A stretch of DNA of 35,369 nucleotides from Planctomycetota bacterium (GTDB lineage: Bacteria > Planctomycetota > Phycisphaerae > FEN-1346 > JAACEH01): positions 1 through 35,369 of the forward strand of contig JAFGPY010000263.1 of the NCBI GenBank assembly GCA_016935955.1, in the 5' to 3' direction. The position numbers and the translations under genes are program-made. Under the pieces are notes generated by a model. The model made no database searches. It saw only the letters and a list, made by a program, of their open reading frames with translations, and was not told where the DNA came from. Positions 23,126-30,903 of the stretch are shown here, one piece after another (positions within the stretch are counted from its first letter, which is position 1; every line of letters begins with the position of its first letter).

Positions 23126-24118
23126 ATGGTCAGTCAACAGGACATTGCCGATCGGCTCCATCTGTCCAGGTCCCTGGTAACGAAGGTCCTCAACGGGAAC
23201 TTGGGCACCACCAAGGTCCGACCGGAGACCGCCCAGGCCATTCTCGATCTGGCCGCGCGCCTCGGCTACAAGCCGAACCCCACGGCCGTATCGCTGGCCA
23301 CCGGTCGGCAGGGAACCATCGGAGTGCTGGTCCGCCGTTTCGGCACGCCCGCCAGTCGGCTGGCCGACGTGCTGACCGACGGCATCAGCGAGGAAGCGCG
23401 GCTGACCAAACAGAAACTCGTCCTCACGTTCTACAACAACGAGACTGAGACCCGGTGTTTCGAACTGCTGACCGAAAGTCGCGGCATCGACGGCCTGCTC
23501 TTCGCAGGCAGACTCCACCCGCGTATTGCCGCCGAACTGACCCATTTCGACGCCGTGCCCGTGGTCAGCGTCTGTGGCGAACCGATTTCGCCGCGGGTTT
23601 CGCACGTGGCCATTGACGTGCAGGGAATCGGATACGCGGGCACGCGCCACCTGATTGAGCGCGGATGCCGTCGCATCGCGTACATCAAAACACACGAAGA
23701 TCGTATGCGAGGGTGGCGTCTGGCCCTGGAAGAAGCGTCGATCTCACCCGACGAGTCGTTGCTGCTACAGGTTCACAGCCATGGACACGATGACGGCGCT
23801 GCGGCCGTAAGCCATTTCATCTCCTCGGGCGTGACATTTGACGGCTTCGCGGCCCAGTCGGACGTTCAGGCCGCCGGAGCGATCAACGAACTGCTGCGGC
23901 GTGGCATCCGCGTGCCCGAGGACGTCAAGGTTATCGGTGTCGACAACGCGCCGTTCTGCGAGTTCTTCACCTGCCCCATCACGTCGGTCGATCCAAACTT
24001 CCGCGAGGCCGGCCGCCTGGCCATGCAGATGCTCATGCAGGCGATCATCGACCCGACCGCCGAGCCGCGCCATGTCACCGTCCAACCGGTCGTGGTGCAA
24101 CGTCGATCGACCGAGTAG
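23126..24118 (+). CDS. LacI family transcriptional regulator
   Basis: A 330-residue repressor-type regulator. The N-terminal helix-turn-helix is VSQQDIADRLHLSRSLVTKVLN, with the hinge region LGYKPNPTAVSLATGR at about 47-62. The rest is a periplasmic-binding-protein-like ligand domain (TIGVLVRRFG, GIDGLLFAGR, RGCRRIAYI, IGVDNAPFCEFFTCPITSVD). The start at 23126 puts the helix-turn-helix at the extreme N-terminus as is normal; it lacks a strong ribosome site. It probably senses a sugar or derivative and controls the divergent PEP-CTERM gene and itself, since palindromes lie between them. Confidence 0.92.
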   Translation: MVSQQDIADRLHLSRSLVTKVLNGNLGTTKVRPETAQAILDLAARLGYKPNPTAVSLATGRQGTIGVLVRRFGTPASRLADVLTDGISEEARLTKQKLVLTFYNNETETRCFELLTESRGIDGLLFAGRLHPRIAAELTHFDAVPVVSVCGEPISPRVSHVAIDVQGIGYAGTRHLIERGCRRIAYIKTHEDRMRGWRLALEEASISPDESLLLQVHSHGHDDGAAAVSHFISSGVTFDGFAAQSDVQAAGAINELLRRGIRVPEDVKVIGVDNAPFCEFFTCPITSVDPNFREAGRLAMQMLMQAIIDPTAEPRHVTVQPVVVQRRSTE

Positions 24119-24194
24119 CGTGACAGTCAGATTCCGTGGACAACACGGACGGCGTAGCGTGTGGACACACCCCCGTCCTTGACATAAGACGACC

Positions 24195-24224
24195 TTGTGT
24201 GCCAAGCAGCGGGGTGTGTAGAAT
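24195..24224 (+). promoter_or_regulatory. Candidate promoter of the orphan lipoprotein gene
   Basis: TTGTGT (24195-24200), an 18-base spacer and TAGAAT (24219-24224). The -10 is five of six, the -35 three of six to consensus. The coding start is 57 bases downstream. Confidence 0.4.
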
Positions 24225-24281
24225 AGCTGGCCTAATAGGGTGGAACCGCGACACGACAACCTGCTTGGGAGGAACAGGCCG

Positions 24282-24830
24282 ATGCCAACGCAAATGGTCG
24301 GGAGGATATGGCGACTCTGGTGGCTCGCACTGGTGGTGGGGTGTCTGCCCGTAATCGGCGGATGCACGCAGAATCAGCCGGAGGGTTTCAAGGACCCAAC
24401 GTGGCGGATCACCGTTCCCCCTGGCGGACGCCTCGTCAGACAAGTCGGGGGCAAACATGCAGAGTTCGTGTTAGAGGCGCCGACAGCCCAGCAGATGGCC
24501 GCAGCAGGAGCGATTATTCCGGCAGAGTTCACTATCAGCTTCGCCGTTGAGGCCGACCGTCCCACACTACGGGGCAATATGCTGATCACGGCAGATCACT
24601 CGCGCCTTTTCATTCTGTCTTGGCACGGCGACCGTCTTGCCGCCGAGCTAAGCTCACTCGACGGGTTCACCGACAGCCAGTACCTGACAATCCACTGGGA
24701 TATGAACTGGGGAAAGGACCAGCGATCGTTGTGGGCACGATGCAGGCTGAAGTACGCGCCGCCCGAACTGAAGTCACCTTTGCAGGAAACGTTCACGTTC
24801 TCGGTTGAAGTGTCGCCCAAGAGCCCATAA
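24282..24830 (+). CDS. Orphan lipoprotein of unknown function
   Basis: A 182-residue protein. The ATG at 24282 has GGGAGGA upstream. The signal peptide (RIWRLWWLALVVGCLPVIGG) ends at a lipobox with Cys28. The mature part is mostly beta-like and polar, with WRITVPPGGRLV, FTISFAVEADRP and LTIHWDMNWGKDQ; I match it to no family. It may be exposed on the outer face of a membrane. It converges on the alkaline phosphatase gene 20 bases away, but nothing shows they work together. Confidence 0.65.
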   Translation: MPTQMVGRIWRLWWLALVVGCLPVIGGCTQNQPEGFKDPTWRITVPPGGRLVRQVGGKHAEFVLEAPTAQQMAAAGAIIPAEFTISFAVEADRPTLRGNMLITADHSRLFILSWHGDRLAAELSSLDGFTDSQYLTIHWDMNWGKDQRSLWARCRLKYAPPELKSPLQETFTFSVEVSPKSP

Positions 24831-24849
24831 AAGAGCTTCTCCCCCAGAA

Positions 24850-26079
24850 TTACTCTCCGGTCGGGACAAGTTTCTTCGAGGGCGTAACCGTCTTGCCCTC
24901 GACCGCCGGGCCGAGGCATTTACGCATCAGCGTGAACAGTTCGGTGTTTTCCTTAATGTCGCGAATGCCCTCGGCCCCCGCGCCGCGAGCGTAGATGGGA
25001 ACCGGCGCCGCCGTGTGCCCGCCGGTCGCCCAACTCACGTCGTCGGGCAGCCCGTTCTCGTCCTTGTGATCGCTGCGCACCTCGAGCCCGCCGGTCTCGT
25101 GGTCGGCCGTCACGATCAGCAACGTCCGGTCCCAGCGCTTGCGTTCGCCGACCCAATCGACCGCCGCCTGCACCGCTTTGTCGAAGGCCACCGTCTCGGC
25201 GGCACAGTCGGCTGCATCGTTGCCGTGGCAGGCGTGGTCGATGCGGCCGCCCTCGATCATGATGAAGAATCCGATCGTCGCCCCGCTACCGGAGGAAACG
25301 ATGTCCAGGGCCGCGCGCGTCATCTCCTCCAGGGTCGGCCACTCGCTGTCGGCGTCGCGCTCCAGTTCGAAAGGCACGTAGGCCTTGCTGAACAGTCCCA
25401 GCAGGTGCTCGGTCTTGGCCGCATCAATGGCCGCCAGCTTCTTGCGCGTCGTCGCCAGCGTGTAGCCGTTGAACATCTCGCGTTCGGTGACCGGTTTTTC
25501 GTCACCCACGAGCATGTCGATCCACATTCCGCCGCCGCCCATCACGACGTTGGGCCGCGTCACGGCCAGCATCTGGTAACCGATGCTGTCGAAGGCTCCG
25601 CGACTGGAGGCGTGGGCGGCAAAGGCCGCAGGCGTGGCGTCCACGATGGTCGACGTCGTGACCAGCCCGGTCCTCGCCCCGCGTGCCTTGTAGAGTTCGA
25701 GGATGGTCGTCAGGGATTTGCCGTCCTCGGTCTTGCTGATATAGCCGGCCGCAGCCTTGCGTCCCGTGGCGATGGCCGACCCGGCGGCTGCGCTGTCGGT
25801 CAGTTCGCTGTGCAGCGACGACGTGCCGCAACTGCCGCGATGGGGAAAGCCTTCGAAGCACAGCGGTTTGCCCTTGGCGATCTGGCCCAGGGCCACTTGC
25901 CCGGTTCCCATGCCGTCGCCGATCATCAGGATGACGTTGCGAACGGCCGGCTGGCTCGCGGCCTCGCCGTCGCCGGCCCGCGCCGCCCGCCCGACGCCCG
26001 ATGCGACCACCGTCGCCGCCAAGACCAGAAGAACCGCTGCGTATTGCCAGATTCGCCGCTTCGGCAGAGAAATGCTCAT
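24850..26079 (-). CDS. Alkaline phosphatase, exported
   Basis: A 409-residue alkaline phosphatase of the PhoA superfamily, which releases phosphate from monoesters outside the cytoplasm. The signal segment is about residues 10-35. Active-site motifs are complete: ILMIGDGMG with Asp55, the nucleophile Ser96 in TDSAAAGSAIATG, EGGRIDHACHGND (metal Asp and His), TADHETGG (Asp and His) and GGHTA (His). It resembles the PhoA type rather than PhoX or PhoD. The start at 26079 follows GGAGG. No Pho-box is obvious, though the leader has a TACAAT -10 (26128-26123) with a poor -35. Phosphate control is likely but not visible. Confidence 0.95.
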   Translation of the reverse strand: MSISLPKRRIWQYAAVLLVLAATVVASGVGRAARAGDGEAASQPAVRNVILMIGDGMGTGQVALGQIAKGKPLCFEGFPHRGSCGTSSLHSELTDSAAAGSAIATGRKAAAGYISKTEDGKSLTTILELYKARGARTGLVTTSTIVDATPAAFAAHASSRGAFDSIGYQMLAVTRPNVVMGGGGMWIDMLVGDEKPVTEREMFNGYTLATTRKKLAAIDAAKTEHLLGLFSKAYVPFELERDADSEWPTLEEMTRAALDIVSSGSGATIGFFIMIEGGRIDHACHGNDAADCAAETVAFDKAVQAAVDWVGERKRWDRTLLIVTADHETGGLEVRSDHKDENGLPDDVSWATGGHTAAPVPIYARGAGAEGIRDIKENTELFTLMRKCLGPAVEGKTVTPSKKLVPTGE

Positions 26080-26207
26080 GTGGGCCTCCGTGTCGGGGCG
26101 GACGCGCACCGCCGCCGTGGATATTGTACGCAGCCCGGGCCGGGAAGTTGATGAGAAATCCGTTTGCCCCAGTCGCCGGATACAAGATGAGAGGCAGCAC
26201 ATGCAGA

Positions 26208-26343
26208 CCCCTCTCCCTTGACGGGAGAGGGTGGCCACGGCGAACGTGAGTGAGCCGTGGCCGAGTGAGGGTGACGGCTCGTCGCGGCCCGTGTCCTCTG
26301 TCGACCCCCTCACCCCAGCCCCTCTCCCGCCAGGGGAGAGGGG
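26208..26343. repeat. REP/MITE-like palindromic repeat element
   Basis: Three nested hairpins in 136 bases: CCCTCTCCC/GGGAGAGGG (26209-26217, 26223-26231), GGCCACGG/CCGTGGCC (26233-26240, 26255-26262), and CCCCTCTCCC/GGGAGAGGGG (26319-26328, 26334-26343). Both ends carry the same GGGAGAGGG arms. The CCCTCACCCC-type core is a widespread intergenic repeat in GC-rich bacteria. It fills the gap between the alkaline phosphatase and DUF1284-like genes and has no coding content. Confidence 0.75.
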
Positions 26344-26372
26344 TTCCGCGCGGACCCGTGCCGCCGATCGCC

Positions 26373-26846
26373 CTACGATGGATCGCCCAGGCAGGCGTCG
26401 ATGCCCTTGCGCAGCCGCGCGGCACGCTCGGCCGTGCGCTCGGCGGGGACCTCACGGTAGATGTCGATGATGTCGCCGGCGAGATCGCGAAGCAATCGGC
26501 AGAACTCCCGAGTCGTCAGCCGCCGCCCCTCGACCAGCCCCAGTCGCTCGCTCCACCGCCGATCGATCAGCAGGTTCCACTCGCGCTTCGATTTCGGCGC
26601 GGCCGGCCGGTACGACGTGTCGATCACGTCGTCGCACAGGCCGCCGATGTTGTGCGAGCAGGGCGCGCAGATGTCGTCGGCTCCGAAGTCCATCTCGATC
26701 TCAACGTCCAGATCGGCCACGATTGCCGCCGCGACCGTGTGCACGGCGTGCCCGAACGGGTGCGGCTGCCACGCCGTCTGCCCCCGGCCGACGTCGGTGA
26801 TGATGTCCACCAGGTGGTGCGGCTTGATGCGAATCGTCTTTGCCAT
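26373..26846 (-). CDS. DUF1284-like cysteine-containing protein
   Basis: A 157-residue protein beginning MAKTIRIKPHHLVDIITDVG; the Pro-His-His-Leu near the N-terminus and DDICAPCSHNIGGLCDD in the middle are what I know of DUF1284 proteins, which may bind iron-sulfur or zinc. The C-terminal 60 residues (RRLTTREFCRLLRDLAGDI and on) are helical and less typical. The function is unknown. The ATG at 26846 lies just downstream (in reading direction) of a hairpin repeat at 26856-26900, with only a weak GGAAA ribosome site between. No operon partner. Confidence 0.6.
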   Translation of the reverse strand: MAKTIRIKPHHLVDIITDVGRGQTAWQPHPFGHAVHTVAAAIVADLDVEIEMDFGADDICAPCSHNIGGLCDDVIDTSYRPAAPKSKREWNLLIDRRWSERLGLVEGRRLTTREFCRLLRDLAGDIIDIYREVPAERTAERAARLRKGIDACLGDPS

Positions 26847-26855
26847 GGTTTCCGC

Positions 26856-26900
26856 GTGGCTGCTCCTCGGCAGGTTCGGAACCTGACGGCAAGCAGCCAC
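26856..26900. repeat. Dispersed palindromic repeat, copy 2
   Basis: Arms GTGGCTGCT (26856-26864) and AGCAGCCAC (26892-26900) enclose a loop that matches copy 3: positions 26868-26896 and 26980-27008 agree at 25 of 29 bases. It sits directly before the DUF1284-like gene and would form a hairpin in its mRNA leader. Confidence 0.65.
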
Positions 26901-26931
26901 CCTATACTTGCGAAGTTAAGTCAAGGGGTGG

Positions 26932-26955
26932 CATGGCCACGCTGGTGTGGCCATG
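26932..26955. repeat. Inverted repeat between repeat copies 2 and 3
   Basis: Arms CATGGCCAC (26932-26940) and GTGGCCATG (26947-26955) with a six-base loop. Part of it, TGGCCATGATC, recurs inverted at 30226-30236. Confidence 0.55.
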
Positions 26956-26962
26956 ATCGTTC

Positions 26963-27021
26963 GGCATGCTTCTGCCCTTCGGCAGACTCAGGACCTGACG
27001 GCAAGCAGAAGCATGGCACCC
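26963..27021. repeat. Dispersed palindromic repeat, copy 3
   Basis: Same outer arms as copy 1, inverted: CATGCTTCTGC (26965-26975) and GCAGAAGCATG (27005-27015), here with a 29-base loop instead of two bases. It lies just past the stop of the deacetylase gene. Confidence 0.75.
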
Positions 27022-27022
27022 G

Positions 27023-28687
27023 TTACTCCGGCAACTGGTTGCCCAACCGGGTCCGTGCGGCTCGCATGTCGGCGGCCGTAATGGCGCCCGAGCCGTCCAG
27101 ATCGTAGCCGGCCGTCAGGGCATTGGGCGTCTGTCCGGCCATGCCGCGAACTGTCAGCACGTCGGCCGCCGTCACGGCGCCCGATCCGTCGGCGTCGCCG
27201 GCCAGCGTCCGCACGACGATGTCGCGGTCGCCGGTGACGGCCTGCCCCTCGGTGCCGCGAAGCGTGTCGGTGAAGGCAATCGTGTAGCCATCGGCGTCCG
27301 GCAGCGGCGATGACAGCGTGACGGTCACTATCCGCAGTGACCCGTCGAGTGACAAGCTCTCGACCAGCGACGACTGGTCGCCGCCGGTCTGGCCCGTGAT
27401 CGTCAGGGCGGCCGGAGTCAGCGTGGCGGCATCGACCGGCGCGGCGAACGTGACACGGAATTGCCGCAGGCCCGCCAGCCGCGGCTCCACGTGGCCGTCG
27501 GCAACCGTGGTCGCCTGCGTTCCGGCAGCGCCGTGGTCGGACAGAACCTCCCACTTCGTGATCGTCAGGTCGGGAGAGAACGGCGACAGGACAACCTCGC
27601 CGCGGTCGGGCACGGCCTTGACCAGGGCATAAGGATGACCCTCGTGGACGACGAGCGTCGCTTCGATCGGCGACGCGTTCTGCACCGCCTGCACGCCGAA
27701 CCAGGCGTCGGGCACACGCACCTTGATCGTCAGCGGGTAGTCGTAGATCGTGTCGTCCATGCAGTCCGAAAGCGTGAAACGAATCTCGTCGCTTGTGTTC
27801 AGCGTGACGGTCAGCGTGGCGGTGTCGCGCTCCTGGCCGAAGCGGGCGATGTCGGTGTAAAGACCCAGCCAGATTTCCGACTCCATGCTCTTGATGTAGG
27901 CCAGCTCAGTCTCGATGGCCGGGCGGCTGTCCTCGGGTACGCCGTGGAACAGCGGGCACAACCAGCCGCGAAGGTACTTCGTCGAGTTCATCCACGAGAT
28001 GTCGCTGAAGCCGAACAGCACACAGTCGGTATAGCTGCGCGTCAGGCCGCCGGTGTGGACGGCGAAGTAGTCGATCTGGTTGGCGAAGTTCGGCGAACCG
28101 ACGGTGCCGCGAGCGCTGATGTAGTACTGGGCGGCGATCGTGCGATCGTTCAGCTCCGAGTACGTGCCGCCGGGATAGGCCAGCGTGAGCACCTCGTGCC
28201 CGGGAATCTGCGTCTCGATGTCGATGATCGACTGGGTGTACTCCCACTCGATGCCGAGCCAGCCCGGTTCGTCGGCGTGAATGTGGGTGACCGTATGGCT
28301 CTGGACGTCGTGGCCCAGGGCGTCGATGTAGCGGAACTGCTCCCAGGTGCCCCAGTAGCCGCCGAGGTCCGGCCGCTCCGTGATGACGAACCACGTCAGC
28401 TTGAAGTCGTAGAGTGCCGCCTGGGCCAGCCACCAGTCGTGGTCCGGAGCGCAATTGTCGTCGATCGTGATCGACATGGCCGCAAACCGGTCGCCGTCCC
28501 ACAGGCAGATGTCGGCTCCGCCGACGGCCGTCGGCCAGACGCGGTCCATGGGCAACGTGAACCGGGCCGACGTCGGCGTGTCGGGCAGGTTGAACCATTG
28601 CGGCGGATCGTCGGCCCGGGCCGCACCGGTCAGCACGGAGGCCGCCATCGCAGCACACACACCCAGCACCACAACTCGGCGTACCAT
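27023..28687 (-). CDS. Secreted polysaccharide deacetylase-like protein with C-terminal dockerin
   Basis: A 554-residue exported protein. Signal peptide residues 1-26 (ending GAARA). A NodB-like domain (about 65-275) shows MSITIDDN (first catalytic Asp pair) and QSHTVTH (the two metal His); the later motifs are less clear. A middle region (about 300-490) looks like beta-sandwich repeats (FRVTFAAPVDAATLTPAALT is a Big-type Ig pattern). Residues 497-554 form a type I dockerin: two calcium loops, GDADGSGAVTAADVLTVRG and YDLDGSGAITAADMRAART. It may remove N- or O-acetyl groups from a polymer and dock to a cohesin, but no cohesin is in the window. The start at 28687 follows GGGAG. Confidence 0.88.
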   Translation of the reverse strand: MVRRVVVLGVCAAMAASVLTGAARADDPPQWFNLPDTPTSARFTLPMDRVWPTAVGGADICLWDGDRFAAMSITIDDNCAPDHDWWLAQAALYDFKLTWFVITERPDLGGYWGTWEQFRYIDALGHDVQSHTVTHIHADEPGWLGIEWEYTQSIIDIETQIPGHEVLTLAYPGGTYSELNDRTIAAQYYISARGTVGSPNFANQIDYFAVHTGGLTRSYTDCVLFGFSDISWMNSTKYLRGWLCPLFHGVPEDSRPAIETELAYIKSMESEIWLGLYTDIARFGQERDTATLTVTLNTSDEIRFTLSDCMDDTIYDYPLTIKVRVPDAWFGVQAVQNASPIEATLVVHEGHPYALVKAVPDRGEVVLSPFSPDLTITKWEVLSDHGAAGTQATTVADGHVEPRLAGLRQFRVTFAAPVDAATLTPAALTITGQTGGDQSSLVESLSLDGSLRIVTVTLSSPLPDADGYTIAFTDTLRGTEGQAVTGDRDIVVRTLAGDADGSGAVTAADVLTVRGMAGQTPNALTAGYDLDGSGAITAADMRAARTRLGNQLPE

Positions 28688-28728
28688 ATGAAATTCTCCC
28701 ACGCAGAAGACCGCCCCGATCACCCGGA

Positions 28729-28757
28729 AGTGTACACCAAACGCGCCGCCGAATCAA
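28729..28757 (-). promoter_or_regulatory. Promoter of the deacetylase-dockerin gene
   Basis: On the minus strand TTGATT (28757-28752), a 17-base spacer and TACACT (28734-28729), each four of six to consensus. The leader is about 35 bases. Confidence 0.5.
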
Positions 28758-28801
28758 ACCGTCACCGCCCCCCTGCCCGCCGGCCTTGGGATGGCAACCG
28801 G

Positions 28802-28831
28802 CGGCCGCGGCACTATAATGGTTCGCGGCCG
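28802..28831 (+). promoter_or_regulatory. Promoter -10 box inside an inverted repeat, FAD oxidoreductase gene
   Basis: A perfect TATAAT (28814-28819) lies in the loop of perfect 8-base arms CGGCCGCG (28802-28809) and CGCGGCCG (28824-28831). The -35 (ATGGCA, 28791) is weak at 17-base spacing. A repressor bound to the arms would cover the -10, so this is a candidate promoter-operator. Confidence 0.55.
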
Positions 28832-28872
28832 TTCAATGTTCATTCAGCACACGTAGCCGGAGGCTGGGACCC

Positions 28873-30216
28873 ATGGCGAAGTACGAGATGCCGTCGCGGC
28901 AGTTGCCGCTGGACGATTCCTGGGACGTGATCGTGGTCGGCGGCGGACCGAGCGGCTGCACGGCGGCTGCGGCCGCGGCACGCGAGGGCGCCCGCACCCT
29001 GCTGGTCGAAGCCACGGGCACGCTCGGCGGCATGGGCACGGCCGGACTGGTGCCGGCATGGTGCCCGTTCTCCGACGGCGAGAAGATCATCTATCGCGGC
29101 CTGGCCGAGCGCGTCTTCACCGCCGCCAAGGCCCGCACGCCGCACGTCCAGCCCGAGTCGCTCAACTGGGTGCCCATCGATCCCGAGGCCCTGAAGATCG
29201 TCTATGACAACCTGGTCGCCGAGACCGGCGTCACCGTCCGCTTTATGACGGTCCTTGCCGCCGTCCAGTGCGCCGAGCCCGGCGCCGTCTCGACGCTGAT
29301 CGTCGCCGACAAGACCGGCCTGGCGGCCCTGCGAGCCCGAGTCTACGTCGATTGCACGGGTGACGGCGACCTGGCCGCATGGGCCGGAGCCGAGTTCGAA
29401 ATCGGCGGCCCCGAAGGCGACCTGCAGCCGGCCACGCATTGCTTCGCCCTGGGCAACGTGGACGAGTACGCCTACCGTAGCGGCCCCGGCCTGCACGGAA
29501 TGAACCGCGAGAGCCCGATCTACGAGATCCTGAAGTGCGGCCGCTACCCGAGCATCCCCGACTCGCACCTCTGCAACAATCTGGTCGGGCCGCGGACCGT
29601 GGGCTTCAACGCCGGGCACCTGTGGAACGTCGACAACACCGATCCGGCCAGCGTGAGCCGCGCGCTGCCCGAGGGCCGCAAGATGGCCGCTGCTTTCCGC
29701 GACGCGCTGGCCGAGTTCCACCCCAGGGCGTTTGCCTCGTCGTTCGTTGCGGCCACGGGATCGCTGATGGGCGTCCGCGAGACGCGCCGCATCGTGGGCG
29801 ACTACGTGCTGACGGTCGACGACTACAAGGCTCGCCGCAGTTTCCCCGACGAGATTTGCCGCAACAGCTACTTCATCGACGTGCACCACTCGGCCGCCGA
29901 GGCCAAGACATTCAGACCGCACAACACGGACTGGGATGCTCGCACATTGCGCTACGGTCCCGGCGAATCACACGGCGTGCCCTACCGTTGCCTGACGCCG
30001 CGCGGCCTGCGGAACGTGCTGGTGGCCGGCCGCTGCATCTCCAGCGATCGGCCGACCAACGGCAGCGTTCGCGTGATGCCGGTCTGCCTGGCCACGGGCG
30101 AAGCCGCCGGCCTTGCCGCCGCACTGGCCCTGTCGGGCCACGCCGGCGACGTCCACGCCGTGGACGCCCAGCAATTGCGCACCCGTCTTAAAGACGAAGG
30201 CGCCTGGTTGCCGTAG
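28873..30216 (+). CDS. FAD-dependent oxidoreductase (FAD_oxidored family)
   Basis: A 447-residue flavoenzyme. The FAD-binding Rossmann motif VIVVGGGPSGCTAAAAAAREG is at residues 19-39 with the acidic strand end LLVEATGTLGGMGTAG. The C-terminal FAD motif is LRNVLVAGRCISSDRPTNGSVRVMPVCLATGEAAGLAA. In between there are hydrophobic and charged stretches typical of the FAD-dependent oxidoreductase family that is abundant in Planctomycetota and Lentisphaerota. The substrate is unknown; some members act on sugars or secreted glycans. There is no export signal. The ATG has GGAGG upstream. Confidence 0.88.
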   Translation: MAKYEMPSRQLPLDDSWDVIVVGGGPSGCTAAAAAAREGARTLLVEATGTLGGMGTAGLVPAWCPFSDGEKIIYRGLAERVFTAAKARTPHVQPESLNWVPIDPEALKIVYDNLVAETGVTVRFMTVLAAVQCAEPGAVSTLIVADKTGLAALRARVYVDCTGDGDLAAWAGAEFEIGGPEGDLQPATHCFALGNVDEYAYRSGPGLHGMNRESPIYEILKCGRYPSIPDSHLCNNLVGPRTVGFNAGHLWNVDNTDPASVSRALPEGRKMAAAFRDALAEFHPRAFASSFVAATGSLMGVRETRRIVGDYVLTVDDYKARRSFPDEICRNSYFIDVHHSAAEAKTFRPHNTDWDARTLRYGPGESHGVPYRCLTPRGLRNVLVAGRCISSDRPTNGSVRVMPVCLATGEAAGLAAALALSGHAGDVHAVDAQQLRTRLKDEGAWLP

Positions 30217-30225
30217 GTTCCGGAG

Positions 30226-30325
30226 GATCATGGCCATGCCATCCTGCCTCGCGCACAAGCCCGCCGCAGTGCGGCGGGATACGAAAGGCCTGTGCCCCCG
30301 TTCGATCCCCCGGCGGTGCCGGGGG
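30226..30325. repeat. Hairpin-rich convergent region, possible repeat copy 4
   Basis: CCCGCCGC/GCGGCGGG (30260-30267, 30271-30278) and CCCCCGGC/GCCGGGGG (30307-30314, 30318-30325) are perfect stems with three-base loops. GATCATGGCCA (30226-30236) and TCGCGCACAAG (30249-30259) recur at 26945-26955 (inverted) and 17737-17747 (direct). The stems may end transcripts from both sides. No gene is visible in 30217-30426. Confidence 0.5.
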
Positions 30326-30426
30326 CTTGCTGCAACGGCCGCACCTTGTCGGCCGGAATGCACGGTGAGTGCGTGTCGTGGACCCCGAGCTTGTCGAGGA
30401 ACACCCACGCGGTGAGAATCGGGAGA

Positions 30427-30903
30427 CTACTTCGAGAAGTCGAACACTTCGGGCTGGGCTACGCGCAGGTAGTCGGTCACGTTGATGAAGATCGAGTCGG
30501 TCAGGCTGCCGGCGTTGAAGGCGATCATATCCCGCCGCGCGATCGACGTGTCGCAGAAGAGTTTCAACGGCAGGATCGGTCGGCCGAACGGCGGCACCGA
30601 GCCAGGCACCAGGCCGGTCAACTCCATCAACTCCTCGGGCGTGGCGAAGCGGCACTTGCGGCCGCTGAGGTGAGCGCGAATCTTCTTCGAGTCGGCTTTG
30701 CACGCGGCGCTGATCACGAACAAGTGGAACGTCTCGTCCACCTTCATCACCAGGGCCTTGCCGCCGGTCTCCAGCGGCTGGCCGCGAACACGGGCCGAGT
30801 CCTCGCTGGTCGGCGTGGGCTCGTGGTGCGAGGCCTCGTAACGCACGCCCTCGCGGTCGAGCAGTTCGTGGATTCGCTGCATCACGCTCATCGTGTCGCT
30901 CAC
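30427..30903 (-). CDS. YbaK/EbsC-type aminoacyl-tRNA deacylase
   Basis: A 158-residue protein of the YbaK/prolyl-tRNA editing superfamily. The N-terminus VMQRIHELLDREGVRYE, the conserved GGKALVMKVDETFHLFVI with the tRNA-interacting Lys, and FATPEELMELTGLVPGSVPPFG are diagnostic. These enzymes remove wrongly attached amino acids from tRNA, mostly Cys, Ala or Ser from tRNA-Pro and related tRNAs. The GTG at 30903 overlaps the stop of the VanX-type gene by four bases (GTGA), so the two are translationally coupled; an ATG at 30891 is an alternative. A free-standing form is normal for this family. Confidence 0.85.
   Translation of the reverse strand: MSDTMSVMQRIHELLDREGVRYEASHHEPTPTSEDSARVRGQPLETGGKALVMKVDETFHLFVISAACKADSKKIRAHLSGRKCRFATPEELMELTGLVPGSVPPFGRPILPLKLFCDTSIARRDMIAFNAGSLTDSIFINVTDYLRVAQPEVFDFSK

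Noticed and set aside
24179..24224. TTGACA at 24179 as the -35 for TAGAAT at 24219
   Set aside because: The spacing is 34 bases, far too long; the nearer TTGTGT at 24195 is a better partner.
26200..27021. Possible CRISPR array in the repeat-rich region
   Set aside because: The repeats are inverted and unequal in spacing and length, with no regular repeat-spacer units and no cas genes.
30291..30325. A TTCGATCCCCC stretch that looks like a tRNA T-loop
   Set aside because: The flanking bases cannot form a T-stem and there are no D- or anticodon arms; it is part of a terminator-like hairpin.
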